Origin: Gammaproteobacteria bacterium
GTDB lineage: Bacteria > Pseudomonadota > Gammaproteobacteria > Pseudomonadales > Porticoccaceae
Assembly: GCA_018069465.1 (NCBI GenBank)
Contig: JAGPUW010000014.1
Coordinates: 1 to 64,000 of the forward strand
Reading direction: 5' to 3'
Length of the DNA stretch: 64,000 bases
Positions 57,608 to 64,000 of this stretch are shown here, in pieces (position 1 is the stretch's first letter; each line of letters opens with the position of its first letter). A program made the position numbers and the translations under genes. A model generated the notes under the pieces. That model had not been told where the DNA came from, did not search any database, and saw only the letters and a program-made list of their open reading frames with translations.

Positions 57608-58072
57608 TCAGGCTTTGCCGAGGGGTGAGGACTGTGAGCGCTGCGGGGTTAGGCCGTTAGCGCTGTAAGTCTGAGCTGTTTCTATACTGCCCTGGCGCAG
57701 GACTTGAAGTGCCTGATCGGTCACCATCTGGTTTTTCCTGATCATGGTTCCAGCCAGCAGGTTGTCTTGTTTACAGCGCCGACTCACCTCGCAAAGCGCC
57801 TGCCAGCTAGCTTGCAGTTGTGGCTCGGGGTGTGACGCGAGCAGGGCCTCCATGCCCGCGAGGCCGGGGGCTGCTCCGAGCTTCACCAGGGCATCGTCGC
57901 GCTGGCGGTCGACGCCTTGCAGGGCCTGGGCGATAGCCAGCTTCTTTTCGATAATCGTTTCGAGAGTGGCAATATCTTGTCGGGACAGGCTCGCTTTCTC
58001 CTCGTCCAGTACGTCGAGAAGTTCGAGGGTCAGGGCGCTTGTCTTGTCGAGCAGAGCAATAAGGTTTTTCAA
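57608..58072 (-). CDS. flgN: Flagellar export chaperone FlgN
   Basis: 154 aa helical chaperone for the hook-filament junction proteins FlgK and FlgL. LLDVLDEEKASLSRQDIATLE and CKQDNLLAGTMIRKNQMVTDQAL are FlgN-like (the second as NLLAGTMI). Downstream of flgM by 75 bases. Confidence 0.88.
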   Translation of the reverse strand: MKNLIALLDKTSALTLELLDVLDEEKASLSRQDIATLETIIEKKLAIAQALQGVDRQRDDALVKLGAAPGLAGMEALLASHPEPQLQASWQALCEVSRRCKQDNLLAGTMIRKNQMVTDQALQVLRQGSIETAQTYSANGLTPQRSQSSPLGKA

Positions 58073-58147
58073 GAGTCTATACCGGCTTGATGAATAGAGC
58101 TTGCGGGGGCTTACTTACAGGGCTTAGCGGTCACAGCTTACGCGGGG

Positions 58148-58459
58148 CTAAGCGATATCCTGCTCAAAGCTAATTAGCTTCTCGGCGATGCGATCAGTAT
58201 TGATGGTGTAGGAGCCATCGCTCAGGGCCTGCTTGATGCTCTCTACTTTTTCCGTATCAAAACCGGGCATTTCGGCGAGGGTTTTCTCAATTTGCAGCAG
58301 CTTGAGGGCGGAGTCGGTAACGGTAACCGTGCTCGACTCCCCCGCCTGTTGCGGGGTACTGGCTGTTCCGGAGGCGACGCCGTGGCTGGCATCAGCCTTT
58401 TTTTCGGTGCTGGTGCTGAGCCCGGTGTTGCTAGTGGCTGGCTGGCGAATAATTTCCAT
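58148..58459 (-). CDS. flgM: Anti-sigma-28 factor FlgM
   Basis: 103 aa, disordered first half and a FliA-binding C-terminal half (VTVTDSALKLLQIEKTLAEM, FDTEKVESIKQALSDGSYTI). FlgM holds FliA until it is exported through the finished hook-basal body. The ATG at 58459 follows GGAAAGGA; a longer in-frame start is rejected because it lies across the promoter leader. It has its own sigma-28 promoter. Confidence 0.94.
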   Translation of the reverse strand: MEIIRQPATSNTGLSTSTEKKADASHGVASGTASTPQQAGESSTVTVTDSALKLLQIEKTLAEMPGFDTEKVESIKQALSDGSYTINTDRIAEKLISFEQDIA

Positions 58460-58506
58460 GGTGTCTTTCCTTTCCGTTTTACAGTGTCGAAACACTGGCA
58501 ATTAGC

Positions 58507-58533
58507 TTATCGGCATATTTGAGAGAAACTTTA
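58507..58533 (-). promoter_or_regulatory. Sigma-28 (FliA) promoter of flgM
   Basis: Minus strand TAAAGTTT-N11-GCCGATAA, an exact match to the gammaproteobacterial FliA consensus. It lies 48 bases before the flgM ATG and just outside flgA, so flgM-flgN-pilZ can be transcribed as class-III genes. Confidence 0.9.
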
Positions 58534-58572
58534 GTCCTTACGGCCAATTTAAAAGAAAATAGTTGGCTGTTG

Positions 58573-59364
58573 TCAGTCAGCTTGCACAGCACCGGAGGCG
58601 AGTATGGTGCCTTCGACTATTTTACTGGATGACAAGTTTTTCACGCGAATCTTTTCTCCCACCGCACCGCCGCTTAAGGCGATTGCTGTGACGCTGACTT
58701 TCAGGCCACCAGTGCCCGCTTGCAGGTCGATATGCTGACCTTTGTCGATGATGTGGGGCTCCGTCAGCAGCGCGCTGGTAAACAGGGCTTTGCGGCCCAG
58801 ATTTCTCTTCAGCACCTTTCCGACAACCTGTGCCGGATCACTTAAATAGGCGCTGTTCAGCAAGCTAGAATCTCTTGATTGCAGCGACACGTCATCTGCC
58901 GTGACGCGGTGCCCGCGGCGCAGGGGGGTCTTGCTCACCAAAACCTGGCTCAGGGTGGCGACGCTTGCCGGTACATAAAGTGTCCAGGGTTGTGGTGTTT
59001 GGCAGCGTACGCCGATAGTGGTTTTGCCCCTGACGTTGGCGCCGGAGGGCAAAAAGGCCTCGAGTGGGGCGCCGCAGGAGGGCAGGGTTAGGCGAGCATC
59101 AATGTTGCCGATGCTCACTGTGGTGTTGGCCTGGCCCTGAATGTCGCTGTGCGCGGTGAGGAATGACCGGGCGGCGGCTTTGATGGAGGCAATTGACTGG
59201 AACTTGGCATCGGCTGCCAGGCTCGGTGCTATCTCAATGAACAGCGTGCCTAGCAAGACAAAAAGCATCGCGGCCAGTGTTAGCGGCGAGCTTGCTGGGG
59301 GCTGTTCATGAAAGAACCTGGAAAGAATAGTCAATTTATTGGCGTCTTCTAGTCTGATAAGCAT
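58573..59364 (-). CDS. flgA: Flagellar P-ring assembly chaperone FlgA
   Basis: 263 aa from the ATG at 59364 (an in-frame TTG lies 30 bases upstream). Signal/membrane segment PLTLAAMLFVLLGTLFIEIA and then an SAF-domain region (TPLRRGHRVTADDV, TSALLTEPHIIDKGQHIDL) and the C-terminal GEKIRVKNLSSSKIVEGTI. FlgA helps FlgI form the P ring. Divergent from flgB. CheV/CheR genes, next to flgA in Pseudomonas, are not here. Confidence 0.93.
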   Translation of the reverse strand: MLIRLEDANKLTILSRFFHEQPPASSPLTLAAMLFVLLGTLFIEIAPSLAADAKFQSIASIKAAARSFLTAHSDIQGQANTTVSIGNIDARLTLPSCGAPLEAFLPSGANVRGKTTIGVRCQTPQPWTLYVPASVATLSQVLVSKTPLRRGHRVTADDVSLQSRDSSLLNSAYLSDPAQVVGKVLKRNLGRKALFTSALLTEPHIIDKGQHIDLQAGTGGLKVSVTAIALSGGAVGEKIRVKNLSSSKIVEGTILASGAVQAD

Positions 59365-59554
59365 TGTTTGTTGGGGTCTTCTATGACTAAGCAATATTTG
59401 GGCCGCTTAGTGAATGTGCAGCACCTGAGGGTTTGCCAAAAAGAGATTTAAAATCTGACGCCGGCTTTGCCGTTGACCGGCAGTGCCTTGCCGCCAGGGG
59501 GCGTTTTACCCGGTAATGTTTTTGTAAGTCTTTGAAAAATAATAACTAAATATT

Positions 59555-59571
59555 TTGGCATAGGGCTTGCA
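59555..59571 (+). promoter_or_regulatory. Sigma-54 promoter of the flgB operon
   Basis: TTGGCATAGGGCTTGCA: GG at 59557-59558 and GC at 59569-59570, ten bases apart, matching the -24/-12 pattern. It lies 46 bases before flgB. Needs a FleQ/FleR-type activator, encoded elsewhere. Confidence 0.85.
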
Positions 59572-59617
59572 GTATTTATCGCTAAGCAATCTTAGATGAT
59601 GAACAGGAATAAAACGT

Positions 59618-60001
59618 ATGTCCGCTCAATTTGGTTCAATACTCGGCGAGCAAGCTCAGGGCCTCTATTTCCATGCCCAAAGGGCCGAGTTGCTGGCGGC
59701 CAATATTGCCAATGCTGAAACGCCCGGCTATAGAGCGCGGGATGTTGATTTTCGCTCCGCGCTTCGCGCTGCGAGTGCCGACCGCCTGGCGCAAAGCCAC
59801 TCCCAGCACATGCCGTCGAATAGCAACTTCAATACCAGCGTGCATTACCGCCAGCCAGCGCAGTCATCCATTAATGGCAACACGGTTGATATGCCGATGG
59901 AGCAAACCGCCTACGCAGAAAATGCCCTGCGCTATCAGGTCAACCTGCGTTTTCTTGATGGCAAGATAAAAAGCCTGATGTTGGCCTTGAGAGGAGATTA
60001 A
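59618..60001 (+). CDS. flgB: Flagellar proximal rod protein FlgB
   Basis: 127 aa rod protein: [26 protein letters not shown]-type N-terminus (here [18 protein letters not shown]) and the [18 protein letters not shown] C-terminus. AGGAATAAAACGT precedes the ATG. First gene behind the sigma-54 promoter; flgC starts 3 bases after its stop. Confidence 0.96.
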   Translation: [127 protein letters not shown]

Positions 60002-60004
60002 GCG

Positions 60005-60418
60005 ATGAGTTTAGAAGGCGTGATGAGGGTTTCGGGTTCGGCCCTGGCAGCGAATACAGTGTGGCTCGACACCGTCGCCAGTAACTTGGCGAATTCAGAG
60101 GTGGTCAGTGGCAGTGCCGGCGATGTTTATCGCTCGCGCCAGCCAATATTTGCCACCATGACAAAGCCCTTCGGCGACCCCAGGGGTGCCGTTGGCGTTA
60201 CCGTTGAGGGTGTTGTCGAGATGGGGCCTCCGGGCAGGAAGGAGTACGCGCCAAACCACAATCTCGCCGATGGCGATGGTTATATTTACCACAGCAACGT
60301 CAATACCGTTGAGGAAATGGCCAATATGATCGCCGCCTCGCGGGCTTACCAAAATAGCGTTGAGGCCATGAATACGGCAAAACAATTACTGGTGCAGACC
60401 CTGAGCATGGGTCGTTAA
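60005..60418 (+). CDS. flgC: Flagellar proximal rod protein FlgC
   Basis: 137 aa. WLDTVASNLANSEVV near the start and NTVEEMANMIAASRAYQNSV at the end, both typical axial-protein motifs. Coupled to flgB; the GAGGAG site lies in the end of flgB. Confidence 0.96.
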   Translation: MSLEGVMRVSGSALAANTVWLDTVASNLANSEVVSGSAGDVYRSRQPIFATMTKPFGDPRGAVGVTVEGVVEMGPPGRKEYAPNHNLADGDGYIYHSNVNTVEEMANMIAASRAYQNSVEAMNTAKQLLVQTLSMGR

Positions 60419-60429
60419 GGGGATGAAAA

Positions 60430-61101
60430 ATGTCATCTGATATCGCAAGTATTATCGGCGCAAATTCAGCGGGTGCTGAACAGGCCGTTATTAAGAAGAA
60501 GGACGAGCTGGGACAGGAGGAATTTATGCGCCTGTTGGTCGCCCAGTTGAATAATCAGGACCCCACCAAGCCGATGGATAATTTCGAGTTCCTGTCGCAA
60601 ATTGCCCAGTTCAGCACGGTGTCCGGTATTCAGGATATGCAGGGTTCTTTGTCGGGGGTGGGCGAGTCCTTGCGTTCGACTCGCGCCATGCAGGCCTCCT
60701 CTTTGGTGGGTCGGGATGTGATCAGTGCCTCCAACCAGTCAGCGTTTAAGGCGGGTGAGGAAATTGAAGGTGTTGTCGCCCTGCCAGTCAGCGCGTCGGG
60801 CGTTCAGATACAGGTGTCGGATAGCGCTGGACAACTGGTCAAAACTCTTGCTATCGGTAATGTCGGCGCTGGCATTCACAAGTTTTCCTGGGATGGCCTG
60901 CTCGCCGATGGCGAGTCGATACCCCCTGGCAGTTATCAGGTCACCGCCAGTGGTGTCATCGATGGTGCAGTGGAAGCGGTGCCCGCCTTCGCGTCGGCCC
61001 GTGTCACCAGTGTTTCGATTGGCGCTGGCGGGGCCGATATTAGTTTAAATCTGGATGGTGGAGAGTCGGTGTCCTATGCCGATGTGCTCCAGTACTTATA
61101 A
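60430..61101 (+). CDS. flgD: Flagellar hook cap FlgD
   Basis: 223 aa hook scaffolding protein. EEFMRLLVAQLNNQDPTKPMDN followed by FEFLSQIAQFSTVSGI is the conserved N-terminal part (shown by QLNNQDPTKPMDN); the C-terminal Ig-like/tudor parts include KFSWDGLLADGESIPPG. Removed after the hook is complete. Confidence 0.95.
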   Translation: MSSDIASIIGANSAGAEQAVIKKKDELGQEEFMRLLVAQLNNQDPTKPMDNFEFLSQIAQFSTVSGIQDMQGSLSGVGESLRSTRAMQASSLVGRDVISASNQSAFKAGEEIEGVVALPVSASGVQIQVSDSAGQLVKTLAIGNVGAGIHKFSWDGLLADGESIPPGSYQVTASGVIDGAVEAVPAFASARVTSVSIGAGGADISLNLDGGESVSYADVLQYL

Positions 61102-61119
61102 AGTAAAGAGGAATTAGTT

Positions 61120-62397
61120 ATGGGTTTTGAAACGGCAGTATCAGGTATTCGAGCGGCCTCATCTCAGCTCGGCATTATTGGTAACAACATTGCCAACAGC
61201 TCTACTTCAGGCTTTAAACAGGCCCGGGGCGAGTTTGCCGATGTTTTCGCCTCCAGTGCACTGGGTGTGGCCTCCAACTCTATTGGTCGCGGTGTGGAGT
61301 TATCGGCCATTGCGCAGCAGTTTACCCAGGGCAATATTAGTTTTACTGATAGCTCTCTGGATTTGGCTATCAGTGGCACGGGCTTTTTTATGCTCGATGA
61401 CGGCGGTACGACACGCTTTACCCGCTCCGGTGCCTTTGCAGTGGACTCTGAAGGTTTTGTGACCAATAACGAAGGCTTACGCTTACAGGCTTTTAGTGCT
61501 GATGCGGCAGGTCAGATTACCGGCCTGGTTGACGACGTGCGCTTGACGACCTCGCAAATTGAACCCATTCCCACCGCTGATGTGGATATTACGGCTAACC
61601 TGGATTCCCGCGAGGGGGCGCCGTTACTACCCTTTGCAGCACCTTTTGACGCTTTTGCTGCGCCGCCCACGGCACCCAGCGCCGATATGTTCAATGGATC
61701 TACCTCGCTGACCATTTACGACAGCCTGGGTAACCCCCATGCCTTGACCACCTACTTTGTCAAAACAGCAGTGCCTAATGTGTGGGATTCCCATGTCACC
61801 GTCGATGGTGTCACTCCCGGTGGTGTTGCCGCACCGCAGACCCTCACGTTCGGTAGCACTGGCCAGTTCCCCGCCGCTTCGCTACCGGTTGAAGTAGCTG
61901 TTGCTAACTGGAATCCGGTGGACAGCTCAGGCAATCCAACGGGGGCGGTGACTCCAGAATCCTTTACCGTAAATTTGTCCTCCACCACGCAGTTCGGTAG
62001 TGACTTCGGTGTCAGCTTTATTTCGCAAAATGGTTTCTCCTCGGGCCAGTTGCGGGGTGTTGAAATCTCCGACACCGGCGTTATTTTCGCCCGATACACC
62101 AACGGTCAGTCGTTCGCACTGGGTCAGGTGGCCCTGGCTAACTTTGCCAACCAGCAGGGCTTACAGCCTTTGGGTAGCACCGCCTGGGCAGAGACTTTTG
62201 CCTCGGGTGTGGCCACGGTGAGTGAGCCGGGCACGGCGGGTCTGGGTCTGATTCAGTCCGGTGCGCTGGAGGATTCCAATGTCGACATCACCCAGCAACT
62301 GGTGAATATGATTACCGCCCAGCGCAACTTCCAGGCCAACGCTCAGGTCATTCAAACGGAAGATACGGTGACCCAAACCGTGATCAACTTGCGTTAA
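61120..62397 (+). CDS. flgE: Flagellar hook protein FlgE
   Basis: 425 aa. N-terminal [21 protein letters not shown] and [21 protein letters not shown]-terminal [21 protein letters not shown]. The middle domains D1/D2 are of the short-hook type. AGAGGAATTAGTT ribosome binding site. Confidence 0.96.
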   Translation: MGFETAVSGIRAASSQLGIIGNNIANSSTSGFKQARGEFADVFASSALGVASNSIGRGVELSAIAQQFTQGNISFTDSSLDLAISGTGFFMLDDGGTTRFTRSGAFAVDSEGFVTNNEGLRLQAFSADAAGQITGLVDDVRLTTSQIEPIPTADVDITANLDSREGAPLLPFAAPFDAFAAPPTAPSADMFNGSTSLTIYDSLGNPHALTTYFVKTAVPNVWDSHVTVDGVTPGGVAAPQTLTFGSTGQFPAASLPVEVAVANWNPVDSSGNPTGAVTPESFTVNLSSTTQFGSDFGVSFISQNGFSSGQLRGVEISDTGVIFARYTNGQSFALGQVALANFANQQGLQPLGSTAWAETFASGVATVSEPGTAGLGLIQSGALEDSNVDITQQLVNMITAQRNFQANAQVIQTEDTVTQTVINLR

Positions 62398-62433
62398 ACA
62401 CCTTACTTTACGCACTGAATAGGCTGAACAGTT

Positions 62434-63171
62434 ATGGGCAACTATCTTTATACATCAATGGTCAGCGCCAGCCAGATTATGCGCGGCATGGCTGATGTTA
62501 CGCACAACCTGGCCAATGCCAGCACCACCGGCTTTCGCGCCGACCTGGCGATGTTTAAATCGGTAACAGTTCCCGGTGCGGTCAATGGTGGTGGTGCGCC
62601 GGTGTATGAGCGCGTGGGTATCGACACCACTTTTGGTGCCCTGCAAAACACCGGTGTTGACCTCGATGTTGCCGTCAGTGGTGACGGCTGGATAGCGGTG
62701 GAGGCATCGGGTGGTGGCGAAGCCTATACCCGCCGTGGCGATCTGCGTCTCGACGCCAACGGCCAGCTCACCAATGGTGCCGGTCAGGCGATTATCGGTG
62801 ATGGCGGGCTGCTGGCCATACCGCCACACACCAAGATGGAAATAGCCGCCGATGGCACCATCTCGATTCAGCCCTTAGGGCAGGGTCCAGATACCGTTGC
62901 CGTGGTGGGCCGTATCAAGCTGGTCAGTCTCAACAGTGAGGCTCTGTATAAAGATAAGAGTGGCCTGTTGCGGCTCAAAGACGGGGCCACTGCCGATGAG
63001 GACGCCGGTGTGTCACTCATATCGGGCTCTCTTGAGACCAGCAATGTTAATACCATCTCCACCATGGTGAAGATGATCGAGCTGCAAAGAAGTTATGAAA
63101 CCCAGATCAAGATGATGAAAACCGCTGCCGATAATGATCGCGCCTCAGCGGCATTGATGAAAATGAATTGA
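62434..63171 (+). CDS. flgF: Flagellar proximal rod protein FlgF
   Basis: 245 aa. MGNYLYTSMVSASQIMRGMA, HNLANASTTGFRADLAMF, and the C-terminal SGSLETSNVNTISTMVKMIE. Second-last rod gene of the operon, 50 bases before flgG. Confidence 0.95.
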   Translation: MGNYLYTSMVSASQIMRGMADVTHNLANASTTGFRADLAMFKSVTVPGAVNGGGAPVYERVGIDTTFGALQNTGVDLDVAVSGDGWIAVEASGGGEAYTRRGDLRLDANGQLTNGAGQAIIGDGGLLAIPPHTKMEIAADGTISIQPLGQGPDTVAVVGRIKLVSLNSEALYKDKSGLLRLKDGATADEDAGVSLISGSLETSNVNTISTMVKMIELQRSYETQIKMMKTAADNDRASAALMKMN

Positions 63172-63221
63172 TCCCTTAATAGGGGATGACGGACAAATAA
63201 AGACGGTATTGGGGAACAAAA

Positions 63222-64000
63222 ATGCAAGAATCTCTGTGGATAGCAAAGACCGGACTGGACGCCCAGCAGACGCGCATGGCGACCATTTCCAACAACCTCG
63301 CCAACGTTAGTACAGCGGGTTTCAAGCGTGGGCGGGCTGTTTTTGAAGACCTGCTCTATCAAAACCTGCGTCAGGTCGGCGCCCAGTCCTCCCAGGACAC
63401 CGAGCTGCCCTCGGGTTTGATGCAGGGCACGGGTGTGCGCGTGGTTGCCACAGAAAAGCTCTTCACCCAGGGCAATCTTGAGACCACAGAAAACGCCCTC
63501 GACGTGGCGATTGAAGGCAAGGGTTTTATTCAGGTACTAATGCCCGACGGCACGATCTCCTATACCCGCGATGGCTCAATGGCTCTCGACTCCGAAGGGC
63601 AGATGGTTACCTCCAACGGCTACCCGATCGAGCCCTCTATCACCATCCCTCAGGATTCCCAGTCGATCACCATTGGCAGCGATGGCACCGTCTCAGTGTT
63701 GGCGCCCGGTGATACCGCGCCCACCCAGGTCGGCACCTTGCAGCTGGCTGACTTTGTGAACCCCGCGGGCTTGCAGGCGATTGGTAAGAACCTCTATCTG
63801 GAATCGGGCTCCAGTGGCAATCCGCAAACTGGCAACCCCGGTTTGAATGGCCTGGGGTCGATTATGCAGGGCTACATTGAGAGCTCCAATGTCAATGTAG
63901 TGGAAGAGCTGGTGTCGATGATCGAAACCCAGCGCGCCTACGAAATGAACTCCAAGGCGATTTCCACTACCGATCAAATGCTCCAGTACATCAGCAACAA
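63222..64000 (+). CDS. flgG: Flagellar distal rod protein FlgG (3' end outside window)
   Basis: 259 complete codons of about 261 are present: [40 protein letters not shown] and [20 protein letters not shown]. The window ends after MLQYISN, just before the expected stop. GGGGAACAAAA precedes the ATG. flgH and flgI presumably follow. Confidence 0.95.
   Translation, partial: MQESLWIAKTGLDAQQTRMATISNNLANVSTAGFKRGRAVFEDLLYQNLRQVGAQSSQDTELPSGLMQGTGVRVVATEKLFTQGNLETTENALDVAIEGKGFIQVLMPDGTISYTRDGSMALDSEGQMVTSNGYPIEPSITIPQDSQSITIGSDGTVSVLAPGDTAPTQVGTLQLADFVNPAGLQAIGKNLYLESGSSGNPQTGNPGLNGLGSIMQGYIESSNVNVVEELVSMIETQRAYEMNSKAISTTDQMLQYISN

Noticed and set aside
57339-57668. 109-codon plus-strand frame with a hydrophobic segment between the PilZ and flgN genes
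   Set aside because: Mostly antisense to the PilZ and flgN genes, no ribosome binding site and no recognisable domain.
59460-59481. GCCGG/CCGGC inverted repeat upstream of flgB as a terminator or enhancer
   Set aside because: No T-run, and it does not match a known FleQ site well enough; left as an unassigned palindrome.

Overview
The window looks like a chromosomal segment of a marine, Cellvibrionales-type gammaproteobacterium (a Halieaceae/Spongiibacteraceae-like relative is my best guess). The evidence is gene order: str/S10/spc/alpha ribosomal operons, lptD-surA-pdxA-rsmA-apaG-apaH, miaB-phoH-ybeY-corC-lnt, leuS-lptE-holA, a Pseudomonas-like flgA-flgM-flgN-pilZ block divergent from flgBCDEFG, and a thiosulfate-oxidising sox cluster. 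I see no tRNA, rRNA, transposase, integrase or CRISPR array. The taxon is inference; the gene families are read from the sequence.

1-16.5 kb: the 3' end of tuf, then a second-type elongation factor G on the opposite strand between tuf and rpsJ, then S10-spc-alpha in one direction (rpsJ to rplQ, with secY, rpmJ and rpoA), closed by a strong terminator. 16.5-23.6 kb: apaH, apaG, rsmA, pdxA, surA and lptD on the minus strand, tightly coupled. 23.7-27.6 kb: plus-strand amgK-murU (peptidoglycan sugar recycling), an aromatic/aspartate aminotransferase and an exported DUF302 protein.

27.8-37.0 kb: sox cluster soxC-D-X-Y-Z-A-K-B, then a SoxH-like metallo-beta-lactamase-fold protein with a degenerate metal motif, an alpha/beta hydrolase and a SoxW-like thioredoxin. 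SoxAX loads thiosulfate onto the SoxY swinging-arm cysteine held by SoxYZ, SoxB releases sulfate, and SoxCD oxidises the remaining sulfane sulfur. Two AT-rich inverted repeats precede soxC; no regulator gene lies beside it.

37-53.8 kb: mostly housekeeping. A small membrane protein, an acyl-CoA synthetase, a VanZ-like protein with a DUF815 ATPase, an LpxL-like acyltransferase lacking the expected catalytic acid, an NADP-dependent oxidoreductase, holA-lptE-leuS, an orphan lipoprotein, lnt-corC-ybeY-phoH, miaB and a DUF1820 protein. 53.8-64 kb: a SPOR-domain protein, a diguanylate cyclase, and the flagellar region: a PilZ flagellar brake, flgN, flgM (behind a perfect sigma-28 promoter), flgA, and divergently flgB-C-D-E-F and the start of flgG behind a sigma-54 promoter. 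The window ends a few codons short of the end of flgG.

Most of the window is conserved core genome. The parts most worth a second look are the sox cluster accessory genes and its operator-like repeats, the antisense EF-G2, the short tandem repeats at the pdxA/rsmA junction, and the degenerate active sites of the SoxH-like and LpxL-like proteins.
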